Source: Prauserella salsuginis
GTDB taxonomy: Bacteria; Actinomycetota; Actinomycetes; Mycobacteriales; Pseudonocardiaceae
Direction: 5' to 3'
DNA length: 64,000 bases
Assembly (NCBI RefSeq): GCF_024648885.1
Contig: NZ_JANBBF010000001.1
Location: 62,001 to 126,000 of the forward strand
Numbering within the stretch: position 1 is the first letter of the stretch; each line of letters starts with the position of its first letter. The notes beneath the pieces were generated by a model. It did not search any database. It was not told where the DNA came from and was given only the letters and a program-made list of their open reading frames with translations. Made by a program: the position numbers and the translations under genes. Of this stretch, positions 16,694 through 25,101 are shown one piece after another.

Positions 16694-17388
16694 TCCTCGA
16701 ACACGAGATCTCGGTAGCGGCACCGCCGCGAGAGGTGTTCGCCCTGCTCGGCGACGTCGAGCGGGTGGCCGGATGCGTGCCCGGGGCGGCGATCGAGGGG
16801 CGGGATGCGGACACGGGCGGCGAGGCGTATCGCGGCCGTGTGAAGGTGAAGGTCGGCCCGATCTCCGCCGAGTACGCAGGGGTGGTGCGGTTCCTGGACG
16901 TCAATGACGCGGAACTCTCGCTGCGGCTGCAGGCACGCGGCGCCGACGCACACGGCAACGGCGACGCCGAGGCCGAGGTGCTGGTGACGTTGGCCGAGTC
17001 CGGCAAGGGCACCACGGTCTCCCTCAAGACGGACCTGGTGATCCGTGGCAAGATCGCGCAGTTCGGCAAGGGCGCGATCAACAAGGTTTCGGATCGCATT
17101 CTCGAACAGTTCGCGGTGAATCTGTCGGCTCTGCTGGCGGGGGACGAGCCGCCGGGACGGCAATCGGGAACGGGCGGCGTGGGTCCGCAGCAGCACGTCT
17201 CCGCGGCGCCCACGGCAGCGGCATCCGGCCCGTCGGAACTGGACGGACTCGCGTTGGTCGCCGGACCCCTCACGAAGTACCTGCCCGTGGTGGGCGCGTT
17301 CGCAGTCGGGATAGCGCAGGGCTGGCTGCTGGCCACCGTCCGTTCGCAGGCCAAGCAGCTCAAGGAGGTACGCCGTGTACGGAACTGA
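16690..17388 (+). CDS. CoxG-like SRPBCC protein with C-terminal membrane anchor
   Basis: A 232-residue protein. Residues 1-150 form the SRPBCC/CoxG domain (ISVAAPPREVFALLGDVERV, CVPGAAIEG, KVKVGPISAEYAGVV). A low-complexity Pro/Gly/Ala linker follows, then one hydrophobic helix near residues 199-219. CoxG in CO dehydrogenase clusters is thought to attach the enzyme to the membrane. The same role is plausible for the nicotinate hydroxylase, since no cytochrome subunit is encoded here. ATG 16690 overlaps the FeS-subunit stop, and the 3' end overlaps nicF by 14 bases. Confidence 0.78.
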   Translation: MILEHEISVAAPPREVFALLGDVERVAGCVPGAAIEGRDADTGGEAYRGRVKVKVGPISAEYAGVVRFLDVNDAELSLRLQARGADAHGNGDAEAEVLVTLAESGKGTTVSLKTDLVIRGKIAQFGKGAINKVSDRILEQFAVNLSALLAGDEPPGRQSGTGGVGPQQHVSAAPTAAASGPSELDGLALVAGPLTKYLPVVGAFAVGIAQGWLLATVRSQAKQLKEVRRVRN

Positions 17389-18025
17389 CACCGACGAGAC
17401 GTACGCCGAGGCGGGTTTCGGTGCACCGGTCCGCCGTGGTGGGCGACCGGCGATCATTGTGGTGGACCTGACGAACGGGTTCACCCGTGACGAGTACCCG
17501 ACGGGTGCCGACCTGACCGAGGTGGTCCGTGCGACCGGGGCGCTGGTCGAACGTGGGAAGGCGAACGGCGTACCGGTCGTGTACACAACGATCGCCTACA
17601 CGCCCGCGGAAGCGCGCGGTGACGCATTGCCGTGGCTCGACAAGGCATCGGGCATGCGGTCACTGGTGGAGGGCGGCGCCGAGGTCGCTATCGACGACCG
17701 GCTTCCGTTCGGCGAGAACGACTACCTGGTGACGAAGAAGGGCGCGTCGGCCTTCTTCGGGACGTCGCTTGCCCCGATGCTGGCGGCGGCCGGATGCGAC
17801 ACGGTTCTGGTGTGCGGTGCGACCACGAGCGGCTGTGTGCGCGCGACGGCGGTCGACGCCGTTCAGTCCGGCTTCCCCGTGCTCGTGCCACGGGAGTGCG
17901 TCGGTGACCGTGCCCCGGGCCCGCACGATGCGGCCCTGTTCGACATCCATGCCAAGTACGGCGACGTGATCGATCTCGCCGATGCCCTGGACTACCTCAC
18001 GAACCCGGAACCGGTGAGCACATGA
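17375..18025 (+). CDS. nicF: Maleamate amidohydrolase (isochorismatase-like)
   Basis: A 216-residue cysteine hydrolase of the isochorismatase/N-carbamoylsarcosine-amidase fold. The catalytic Asp31 lies in AIIVVDLTNGF, a Lys lies in YLVTKKGASAFFGT (121/122), and the nucleophile Cys154 lies in CGATTSGCVRATAVDA. NicF converts maleamate to maleate and ammonia. The family has other amidases, so the specific function comes from its neighbours nicD, nicX and nicE. GTG 17375 is preceded by AAGGAGG within the end of the CoxG gene, which explains the 14-base overlap. Its stop overlaps nicD by four bases. Confidence 0.85.
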   Translation: MYGTDTDETYAEAGFGAPVRRGGRPAIIVVDLTNGFTRDEYPTGADLTEVVRATGALVERGKANGVPVVYTTIAYTPAEARGDALPWLDKASGMRSLVEGGAEVAIDDRLPFGENDYLVTKKGASAFFGTSLAPMLAAAGCDTVLVCGATTSGCVRATAVDAVQSGFPVLVPRECVGDRAPGPHDAALFDIHAKYGDVIDLADALDYLTNPEPVST

Positions 18026-18882
18026 TGACGCGACGCCTTCTCGCCCAATCCGCCTTGGCCGACCTCGCGGACGTTCCCGCCACGAGCCGGTGGGTGGTGA
18101 CACGGGACGGCCTGCGCCTGCACGTCCTGGACTACGGCGGCGACGGGGTGCCCGTCGTGGTCCTGCCGGGCATCACCAGTCCGGCGATCACCATGGACTT
18201 CGTGGCCCGTCGGCTCACCGATCTCGTGCGCCCGGTCGTGGTGGACGTGCGCGGTCGTGGCTTGTCGGACGACGGGCCGTCGGCGACGCTGCGCGACTAC
18301 GCCGACGACACCGCCGCGATCATCGACGCGCTCGGTCTGCGTCGGCCGATCCTGCTCGGGCACTCGATGGGCGCGCGGATCGCGGCGATGATCTCGACCA
18401 CTGTGGATGTCGAGGGCGCGCTGCTGGTGGATCCGCCGATGAGCGGGCCCGGTCGTGGACCGTATCCCACCACGCTCGAGGTGTTTTTGACCCAGCTGGA
18501 ACAGGCACAGCGAGGGACCGACGCCGACGAGGTGGCCGGATGGTGGCCCACGTGGCCACGGCGGGAACACGAGCTGCGGGCTCGCTGGCTGGCCAGCTGC
18601 GGGGTGGACGCGATCACGGCGACGCACCACGGCTTCGAACACGAGGACTTCTTCGACACGTGGCCTTCGGTGACGGCCGCGCCGGTGCTGCTGTACGGGG
18701 CGAAGAGCCCCGTCGTGACGGCCGACGGGGCGCGTGAGGCCGCGGAGTCCAATCCGGACGCCCGATTGATCGAGATTCCGGACGCCGGGCACATGGTGTT
18801 CTGGGACAACCCGGAGGGCGCACTGAACTCGGTGCGCACCGCCCTGCAAGCCATGACGAGCGCAAGTTCGCCGACACGATGA
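18022..18882 (+). CDS. nicD: N-formylmaleamate deformylase (alpha/beta hydrolase)
   Basis: A 286-residue alpha/beta hydrolase with nucleophile Ser115 in LLGHSMGARIA, the oxyanion strand VVLPGITSPA, VVDVRGRGLSDDGP, and catalytic His257 in PDAGHMVFWDNPEG. NicD releases formate from N-formylmaleamate, the ring-cleavage product of 2,5-dihydroxypyridine, giving maleamate for NicF. The assignment depends on its place between nicF and nicX; sequence alone would say only hydrolase. ATG 18022 (followed directly by a second ATG) overlaps the nicF stop. Confidence 0.8.
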   Translation: MMTRRLLAQSALADLADVPATSRWVVTRDGLRLHVLDYGGDGVPVVVLPGITSPAITMDFVARRLTDLVRPVVVDVRGRGLSDDGPSATLRDYADDTAAIIDALGLRRPILLGHSMGARIAAMISTTVDVEGALLVDPPMSGPGRGPYPTTLEVFLTQLEQAQRGTDADEVAGWWPTWPRREHELRARWLASCGVDAITATHHGFEHEDFFDTWPSVTAAPVLLYGAKSPVVTADGAREAAESNPDARLIEIPDAGHMVFWDNPEGALNSVRTALQAMTSASSPTR

Positions 18883-18895
18883 ATGTGGAGGACCA

Positions 18896-19948
18896 ATGAA
18901 TCCCAACCAGCTCAACGACATCTGCCTCCGGCAGCTCACGTTCAGCGGGGTGCACGAGGCGGAGACCGTCGCGGTGCTCTCCCGCGGAGCGGAACGTGCG
19001 GACTACGCGGACTCGTTCATGTTCGCCGCGCAACAGCTCGGCGCGAGCACGTACCACATGCGACTTCCCGATGCGACGGACGCGGCGGGAGCATGGGCCG
19101 TCGGCGAATCCGGGCTGGCGGGCAACCCGCTCGCGGTGGACGCACTCAAGCAGGCGGACATGCTGGTGGACCTGACGTTCCTGCTGTTCAGCAAGGAGCA
19201 GTTCGCGATCCAGGACGCCGGTACCCGGATCCTCACGTGCGTCGAACCGGCCCCGTTGCTGGCCAAGCTCATGCCGACCAAGGAACTGCGCGAACGGGTG
19301 GAGGTCGGCGACGAGATCCTCAAGAAGGCCTCGACGATGCGGATCACGAGTCCGCACGGGACGGACGTGACGTACCAGCTAGGCGTTTACCCGACGATGA
19401 CCGAGTACGGCTACACCGACACCCCGGGCCGCTGGGACCATTGGCCCGCAGCCTTCGTGTTCACCGGCGGCGCCGACGACGGTGTGGACGGCACCATCGT
19501 GCTCGCTCCGGGTGATGTGCTCCTTCCCTTCAACACCTATGTGCAGAACCCGGTGAAGCTGACCATCGAGAAGGGGTTCATCACCGACATCCGGGGCGTC
19601 GACGGTGCTTCGAGCCTGGATGCGGACCTGCTCGCGGCGTACATCAAGTCGTTCGACGACCCGCGTGGCTACGGCATGTCGCACGTCGGTTGGGGCCTGG
19701 ACGAGCGTGCGCAGTGGCACGGACTGACGCAGTTCCCCGGCGGCATGGGGATGGAACTGCGGAGCTTCTACGGCAACGTGATGTTCTCCATCGGACCGAA
19801 CAACGAGCTCGGCGGACCGAACGACACGCCCTGTCACTTCGACATCCCGATGCGCGGCTGCTCGCTGTTCCTCGACGACGAGCCGATCGTGGTGGACGGC
19901 GACATCGTTGTGCCGGACATGCGGCCGGGCGGGAAGTGCTCGCCGTGA
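18896..19948 (+). CDS. nicX: 2,5-dihydroxypyridine 5,6-dioxygenase
   Basis: A 350-residue protein, the same length as P. putida NicX. Two conserved His and one Asp that fit the Fe(II) ligands are visible: His263 in GMSHVGWGLDERAQW, then His314 and Asp316 in TPCHFDIPM. The spacing nearly matches the H265/H318/D320 set described for NicX. It opens the pyridine ring of 2,5-dihydroxypyridine with O2 to N-formylmaleamate. Few other families look like this (leucyl-aminopeptidase-like fold), so it is the most diagnostic gene of the pathway. GGAGG lies seven bases before ATG 18896. Confidence 0.9.
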   Translation: MNPNQLNDICLRQLTFSGVHEAETVAVLSRGAERADYADSFMFAAQQLGASTYHMRLPDATDAAGAWAVGESGLAGNPLAVDALKQADMLVDLTFLLFSKEQFAIQDAGTRILTCVEPAPLLAKLMPTKELRERVEVGDEILKKASTMRITSPHGTDVTYQLGVYPTMTEYGYTDTPGRWDHWPAAFVFTGGADDGVDGTIVLAPGDVLLPFNTYVQNPVKLTIEKGFITDIRGVDGASSLDADLLAAYIKSFDDPRGYGMSHVGWGLDERAQWHGLTQFPGGMGMELRSFYGNVMFSIGPNNELGGPNDTPCHFDIPMRGCSLFLDDEPIVVDGDIVVPDMRPGGKCSP

Positions 19949-20700
19949 CAGATCACCACATCGGACTGATCGTGCCGAGCTCCAATCTGACGATGGAGAC
20001 CGAACTGCCCCGGATGATGCGGGCGCGGGAGGAGGCCGATCCGTCGGAGCGGTTCGTGTTCCACAGCGCGCGGACCCGGATGCAGCAGGTCACCGAGGAA
20101 CAGCTGCGGGCGATGAACGCCCAGTCGGAACGCGCGGCCGCCGAGCTGGCGGACGCGCGGCCCGACGTGGTCGCCACGGCGTGTCTGGTGGCGATCATGG
20201 CGCAGGGCCCCGGCTACCACTGCACCGCCGAGGAGGCGATCACCTCGGCCATGCACGCCGAGGGTGCGAAAGCTCCGGTGGTTTCCAGCGCGGGTGCGTT
20301 GCTCGACGGCATCGACGCTCTCGGCGCGCAGCGGGTCGCCATCATCACGCCGTACCTGAAACCGCTCACGAAGATGGTCGCCGACTACATCGAGGACGCC
20401 GGCATCGAGGTCGTCGACGCGCTCAGTCTCGAAGTCGCCGACAACCTCGCCGTGGGCAGACTGGATCCGGCGGACCTGCGGGAACACTGGAAGAAGCTGG
20501 ACTTGTCGAACGCGGACGCGCTGGTGTTGTCGGCGTGTGTGCAGATGCCGTCGCTGTCGTCGATCCAGGCGGTCGAGGACGCGGCGGGGCTGCCCGTGCT
20601 CTCGGCGGCGACGGCGACGACCTATCGCATCCTGACCGAACTCGGCGTGCCCGCGACGGTGCCGGGCGCGGGCAGGCTGCTCGCTCAGACGTCGAGCTGA
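19945..20700 (+). CDS. nicE: Maleate cis-trans isomerase
   Basis: A 251-residue Asp/Glu-racemase-superfamily enzyme. Both catalytic cysteines of maleate isomerase are present: Cys80 in VVATACLVAIMAQG and Cys198 in ALVLSACVQMPSL. IGLIVPSSNLTMETELP is the substrate-carboxylate loop at the N-terminus. It converts maleate to fumarate, which enters the TCA cycle and ends the nicotinate pathway. GTG 19945 overlaps nicX by four bases. The last 16 bases overlap the convergent flavin-reductase gene, so no room exists for a terminator beyond the coding region. Confidence 0.9.
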   Translation: MTDHHIGLIVPSSNLTMETELPRMMRAREEADPSERFVFHSARTRMQQVTEEQLRAMNAQSERAAAELADARPDVVATACLVAIMAQGPGYHCTAEEAITSAMHAEGAKAPVVSSAGALLDGIDALGAQRVAIITPYLKPLTKMVADYIEDAGIEVVDALSLEVADNLAVGRLDPADLREHWKKLDLSNADALVLSACVQMPSLSSIQAVEDAAGLPVLSAATATTYRILTELGVPATVPGAGRLLAQTSS

Positions 20701-21308
20701 CCGAGGTTCGCCAGCTGCTGTTCGAAGGGGACGAAGTCCGAGAAGCCGTCGCTCGCGCGGCGGCTTCTCGGCGTTCCGGCCATGGCGTCGGCCAGTTCTC
20801 CCGCCGCACGGTCGATGCGCGTGTGGAGTTCGCTCGCGTCCTCGCCGCCCCAGTCCTGCGACGCCGCGTACACGCCGGTGGGCATCACCGTGGCGCGCAG
20901 GTAGGACAGCAGCGGGCGCAGGGCGTGGTCGAGGGCCAGCGAGTGGCGGGGCGTGCCGCCGGTGGCCGCGATCAGCACGGGCAGCCCAGCCAAGGCGCCG
21001 CCATCGATCACGTCGAAGAACGATTTGAACAGCCCGCTGTAGGACGCGCTGTAGACCGGGGTCACGGCGATGACGCCGTCGGCGCCGGTCACGGCGTCCA
21101 GTTCGGCCTGCAGTGCCGGACTCGGGAAGCCCGTCACCATGTTCTTGGCGATGTCGACGGCCACGTCGCGCAGTTCGACGACGTGAACCTCCAGCTCCTC
21201 GCCGTCGCCGTCGCCGAGCTGTTTGGTGAGCGACTCCGTGAGCCGGTCGGCCAGCAGCCGGGTCGACGACGGCGACGTGGTGCCCGCGGACACGATCGTG
21301 AGTTTCAT
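20685..21308 (-). CDS. NAD(P)H-dependent FMN reductase
   Basis: A 207-residue flavodoxin-fold reductase of the NADPH-dependent FMN reductase (CE1759-like) type. It has an SAGTTSPSSTRLLADRL phosphate loop, VTPVYSASYSGLFKSFFD and LIAATGGTPRHSLALDHALRPLL. It supplies reduced FMN to the luciferase-like monooxygenase encoded immediately upstream, with which it overlaps by four bases (ATGA). The pair is a common two-component flavin monooxygenase set in actinobacteria; the substrate is unknown. The 3' end overlaps nicE. Confidence 0.87.
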   Translation of the reverse strand: MKLTIVSAGTTSPSSTRLLADRLTESLTKQLGDGDGEELEVHVVELRDVAVDIAKNMVTGFPSPALQAELDAVTGADGVIAVTPVYSASYSGLFKSFFDVIDGGALAGLPVLIAATGGTPRHSLALDHALRPLLSYLRATVMPTGVYAASQDWGGEDASELHTRIDRAAGELADAMAGTPRSRRASDGFSDFVPFEQQLANLGQLDV

Positions 21309-22420
21309 CGGGCCTCACCCGCAGTCACGGTCTCGGTGTTCTTGGCGGCCAGCAGCGACGCGTGCGTCGGGGCGTCCGGCACGTGCGCTGGGCGGTTCTT
21401 GGCGAACTCCTCGCGCAGGACCGGCACGACCTCCTCGCCGAGCATGTCGAGCTGCTCGAGCACGGTCTTCAGCGGCAGGCCCGCGTGGTCGACGAGGAAC
21501 AGCTGGCGCTGGTAGTCACCCACGTTCTCGCGGAACGTCAGCGTGCGGTCGATGACCTGCTGCGGGCTGCCCACCGTGAGCGGGGTCTGCTCGGTGAATT
21601 CCTCCAGCGACGGTCCACCGCCGTAGACAGGGGCGTCGTTGAAGTACGGCCGGAACTCGTTCACGGCGTCCTGCGAGTTCTTGCGCATGAACACCTGCCC
21701 GCCGAGCCCGACGATCGCGCGGTCGGCGGAGCCGTGACCGTAGTGCTCCCAGCGCTGCCGGTAGAACTCGACCATCCGGCGCGTGTGCTCGAACGGCCAG
21801 AAGATGTGGTTGTGGAAGAAGCCGTCCCCGTAGTAGGCGGCCTGCTCGGCGATCTCGGGGCTGCGGATCGAACCGTGCCAGACGAACGGCGGCACGCCGT
21901 CGAGCGGCCGCGGGGTCGACGTGAAGCTCTGCAGCGGTGTGCGGAACTTGCCCTCCCAGTCGACGACGTCCTCGCGCCACAGCTTGTGCAGCAGGGCGTA
22001 GTTCTCGATGGCCAGCGGGATGCCCTGGCGGATGTCCTTGCCGAACCACGGGTAGACCGGTCCGGTGTTGCCGCGGCCCATGATCAGGTCGACTCGGCCG
22101 TCCGCGAGGTGCTGCAGATAGGCGTAGTCCTCGGCGAGGCGCACCGGGTCGTTGGTGGTGATGAGCGTCGTCGCCGTCGAAAGGATGATCCGCTCGGTCT
22201 GCGCCGCGATGTTGGCCAGCAGCACGGGCGGGTTCGGCGGGGCGGCGAAAGGCGGGTTGTGGTGCTCGCCGGTGGCGAAGACGTCGAGCCCGACCTCTTC
22301 GGCCTTGCGCGCGATCCGCACCGTGGCCTTGATCCGCTCGTTCTCGGTCGGTGTCGTGCCGTTGGTCGGGTCCGTGGTGACGTCCCCGACGGAGAAGATC
22401 CCGAACTGCATCGCTGTCAC
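21305..22420 (-). CDS. LLM-class (luciferase-like) flavin-dependent monooxygenase
   Basis: A 371-residue TIM-barrel monooxygenase of the bacterial-luciferase superfamily (CE1758-like). It has VGLDVFATGEHHNPPF, STATTLITTNDPVRLAEDYAYLQHLADGRVDLIMGRGN, and the C-terminal LFLVDHAGLPL. It uses FMNH2 and O2; the partner reductase is the next gene. The GTG at 22420 (VTAMQFGIF) is taken because GAGG lies upstream at suitable distance; the ATG at 22411 is the alternative. An inverted repeat TAGTTG-N6-CAACTA (22432-22449) lies just upstream and may control the pair. Confidence 0.87.
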   Translation of the reverse strand: MTAMQFGIFSVGDVTTDPTNGTTPTENERIKATVRIARKAEEVGLDVFATGEHHNPPFAAPPNPPVLLANIAAQTERIILSTATTLITTNDPVRLAEDYAYLQHLADGRVDLIMGRGNTGPVYPWFGKDIRQGIPLAIENYALLHKLWREDVVDWEGKFRTPLQSFTSTPRPLDGVPPFVWHGSIRSPEIAEQAAYYGDGFFHNHIFWPFEHTRRMVEFYRQRWEHYGHGSADRAIVGLGGQVFMRKNSQDAVNEFRPYFNDAPVYGGGPSLEEFTEQTPLTVGSPQQVIDRTLTFRENVGDYQRQLFLVDHAGLPLKTVLEQLDMLGEEVVPVLREEFAKNRPAHVPDAPTHASLLAAKNTETVTAGEAR

Positions 22421-22431
22421 CCTGCCTCAGG

Positions 22432-22449
22432 TAGTTGTGCGTTCAACTA
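22432..22449. promoter_or_regulatory. Inverted repeat before the LLM monooxygenase gene
   Basis: TAGTTG (22432-22437), six bases, CAACTA (22444-22449). Size and symmetry fit a MarR-type operator. No dedicated regulator gene adjoins it. Confidence 0.45.
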
Positions 22450-22562
22450 ACCACCCTAACGGCAGGTGGTCGGGCACTATTCCCGCCCCCGCGAGCACCC
22501 GAGACGTGCAGCTCCGCGCTCGCTCGTATGGGTGAGGAGCGGTGTTGCGGAGCTCGTCGCCG

Positions 22563-22602
22563 CCCGGCCCCTGATTGCCTTCACGGCAACCAGAGGCCCG
22601 GG
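22563..22602 (-). terminator. Hairpin after the DHA2 exporter gene
   Basis: CCCGGCCCCTGATTGCC (22563-22579) pairs imperfectly with 22585-22602 around a five-base loop. It lies 18 bases beyond the stop of the minus-strand MFS gene. No clear T-run. Confidence 0.4.
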
Positions 22603-22620
22603 GACGAGGGTCGGGTCGGC

Positions 22621-24273
22621 TCACACGTGGGCGGGTTGGGCGTCCTGCGGGGTGATGATGAAGTCGGGCTCACGCCGCTTGTTCGGCATGGCGACCAGGG
22701 TGCCGACCGCAGCCACCGCCGCGAGTCCGGCCGCGGCGAGCATCGCCCAGTTCATGCCGGTCATCCACGCGTCGGTGGCCAGGCCGACGAACCGTTCCGT
22801 CACGGCCGGACCCGCCTGCTGCTCCAGCGCGGGCGCCACGCCTTGCACCGCCGCGGGGAAGCTGGTCTCCGCGGCCGCGGCGGCCTCCGGCGGCAGCCCC
22901 CTGGTCGCCTCACCGATACCGCTGCTGTAACCCCGTGCGATCAGCGAACCGAGCACGGCAATGCCGATCGAGACGCCGAGCTCACGCACCGTGTCGTTCA
23001 TCGCCGACCCCATGCCCGACCGGTTCTTCGGAACCGACGCGATGATCAGGTTAGTGGCGGGCGGCATCACGAACACCATCCCGAAGATCACCACGAACAG
23101 GGGCAGCAGGATGCCCCAATAGCCGGTGTCGCCGTCCCACGTCGAGCAAAGCAGGAACCCGGCCGCGATGATCGCCAGTCCGGACCCGACCGTGAACCGC
23201 GATCCGATCGCTGCCGCGACCTTCGGGACCAGTGGCGACAGCAGCAGCATCGGCAGCATGATCGGCAACGTCGCCAACGCCGACTGCAGTTCGCTGTACT
23301 CGAGCACCAGCTGGAACAGTTGTGCCAGCAGGAAGAACGATCCGCCGAGCGCGAAGAACGCGATCGTCACCGCCGCCGACGACGACGAGAACAGCGGGTT
23401 GCGGAACAGCTTCATGTCGAGCATCGGGTGCGGCGTGCGCTGTTCCCACCAGATGAACAGCCCGATGCCGACGACCGCGGCCGCGACGGCCACGAGCACG
23501 CCCGGCTGGGTCCAGCCGTCGTGCGGGCCCTCGATGATCGCGTAGACGAGCCCGAGCACGCCCACCGTCGACAGCATTCCACCGAGCCAGTCGATCGGTG
23601 TCTGCTTCTCGTCCTTCGACTCGTGGGACAGGATCTGATTCGCGACGAAGGCAACGAGGCCGAACGCCACGCTCATCAGGAACGCCGACCGCCAGCTCCA
23701 GAACTCGAGCAGTACGCCGGAGAAGACCGTGCCCAGGCCGGCACCCGCACCCGCGACGCCGGTCCACACGGCGATCGCGCCCGCTCGCTGGCCGCGGGGG
23801 AACGTCGTGTTGATGATCGACAGTGTCGAGGGCATGACCATCGCGGCACCGATGCCCATCACGCCGCGCGCGACGATCAGTTCGGCGCCGCTGTCGGCGA
23901 TGAGCCCCGCGTACAGCGACGGCACCGTGAACAGCACCATGCCGATCTGCAGGACGAGCTTCCGGCCGTAACGGTCACCGATGGCACCCGCGGTGAACAG
24001 CAGCGCCGCGAACACCAGCGAGAACAGGTCGACGATCCAGGTCTGCTCGGCCTGGGTGATGCGCAGGTCGCTCGTCATCCCGGGCAGCGCGAGGTTCATG
24101 CTCGAGTTCGCGAGCATCACGGCCAGCAGGCTCGTGCACATCGCGGCGACGATGATCCAGCGCCTGCGGAACACGTCGAGGGGGATGCCCTCGGCGATCG
24201 CCTCGTCGAGCTGTCGCTGTCGTCGATCCGATGTCGACTCGGCCGCCGTGGCGGACGCGCCGGACTGGCTCAT
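22621..24273 (-). CDS. DHA2-family (14-TM) MFS drug exporter
   Basis: A 550-residue drug:H+ antiporter with about fourteen hydrophobic segments. The DHA2 markers are visible: LANSSMNLALPGM in TM1, GAIGDRYGRKLVLQIG in loop 2-3, and the motif C-like region WTGVAGAGAGLGTVFSGVLLEFWSWRSAF. A hydrophilic N-terminal tail of about 35 residues precedes TM1. Such pumps (QacA/EmrB type) export cationic or hydrophobic compounds; the substrate is not predictable. It follows its presumed TetR repressor in the same direction with 75 bases between them. Confidence 0.87.
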   Translation of the reverse strand: MSQSGASATAAESTSDRRQRQLDEAIAEGIPLDVFRRRWIIVAAMCTSLLAVMLANSSMNLALPGMTSDLRITQAEQTWIVDLFSLVFAALLFTAGAIGDRYGRKLVLQIGMVLFTVPSLYAGLIADSGAELIVARGVMGIGAAMVMPSTLSIINTTFPRGQRAGAIAVWTGVAGAGAGLGTVFSGVLLEFWSWRSAFLMSVAFGLVAFVANQILSHESKDEKQTPIDWLGGMLSTVGVLGLVYAIIEGPHDGWTQPGVLVAVAAAVVGIGLFIWWEQRTPHPMLDMKLFRNPLFSSSSAAVTIAFFALGGSFFLLAQLFQLVLEYSELQSALATLPIMLPMLLLSPLVPKVAAAIGSRFTVGSGLAIIAAGFLLCSTWDGDTGYWGILLPLFVVIFGMVFVMPPATNLIIASVPKNRSGMGSAMNDTVRELGVSIGIAVLGSLIARGYSSGIGEATRGLPPEAAAAAETSFPAAVQGVAPALEQQAGPAVTERFVGLATDAWMTGMNWAMLAAAGLAAVAAVGTLVAMPNKRREPDFIITPQDAQPAHV

Positions 24274-24348
24274 GGGTCTCCTTCGGGCGGTCGGCGGATC
24301 CTCCGTTCGGCGGCGAGCGGAGGTGGTCGGTGCGGGGAGCGGCGGTGC

Positions 24349-24960
24349 TCAGTGCTGCGGGCGGATGCCGTCGCGGAGCAGGTCGACGACGGTGTCGACG
24401 TGACCTCGGGGGTCACCGCCGCGGGCGGCCCAGGTTCGGCTCGCGACGCGCAAGGCCACGCCCGCCGTCTCGAGGACGAGTTGGGGGTAGACGTCCCGGT
24501 CGGGGTCGCCGCCGGTGAGGCGGGCGATGTGGGCCTTCCCCCGGCGGAGCAGCTCGGGAGCGCTCGGTTCGTCGGGCGCGTGCGCCTCGGTGGTGAGAAC
24601 CATGGCGGGCGAGGCGGTGACCAGGGCGTCCGCTGCGGCGATGAGCGCCGGATCAGCCTCCGGGACGGTCAGCGCCGCGTGCAGTGCGTGGCGGACGGCC
24701 TCCCACGCGGGCTCGCCGTCCGGGCGTTCGGCGAGGGCGTGGGTGAACGCGGCGCCGAGGGCGTACAGCGGCCGGACGAACGCGGCGTCCTTGGTGGGGA
24801 AGTAGTTGAAGAACGTGCGTCGGGATGTCTGCGCTCGTTCGGCGATCGCCTCGACGGTCACCTCCTCGGTGCCGCCGGCCTCGGTGGCGAGGTCGACGGC
24901 CGCGCGGCACAGCGCGAGTCGCGTCTGCACGCGTTTCGTCTCCCGAAGTCCCGGCTGCAT
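24349..24960 (-). CDS. TetR repressor of the DHA2 exporter
   Basis: A 203-residue TetR protein with the helix-turn-helix at residues 25-50 (VTVEAIAERAQTSRRTFFNYF, then PTKDAAF), a recognition-helix type common among efflux regulators. The C-terminal domain is unrelated to the acyl-CoA-type TetR proteins elsewhere in this window. ATG 24960 has CTGGAGGG just upstream. The 14-bp palindrome at 24985-24998, 24 bases before the start, is the likely operator, so both the repressor and exporter would be released by an exported drug (inference). Confidence 0.85.
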   Translation of the reverse strand: MQPGLRETKRVQTRLALCRAAVDLATEAGGTEEVTVEAIAERAQTSRRTFFNYFPTKDAAFVRPLYALGAAFTHALAERPDGEPAWEAVRHALHAALTVPEADPALIAAADALVTASPAMVLTTEAHAPDEPSAPELLRRGKAHIARLTGGDPDRDVYPQLVLETAGVALRVASRTWAARGGDPRGHVDTVVDLLRDGIRPQH

Positions 24961-24984
24961 GCCCTCCAGCCTACGCCGCAAACA

Positions 24985-24998
24985 TGCACTCGAGTGCA
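24985..24998. promoter_or_regulatory. Palindromic operator before the tetR-exporter genes
   Basis: TGCACTCGAGTGCA, a perfect 14-bp palindrome, 24 bases upstream of the tetR start in an AT-richer patch. Confidence 0.6.
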
Positions 24999-25101
24999 AA
25001 ATTCCGGCGCCGTGTAAGCGACGACACAGGCTCGCCGTCGACTCACCGTTGGGTGCGGAAGACCGGGAATGTGCGTCCGCGGTGACCTCGTTGCACGGCG
25101 T

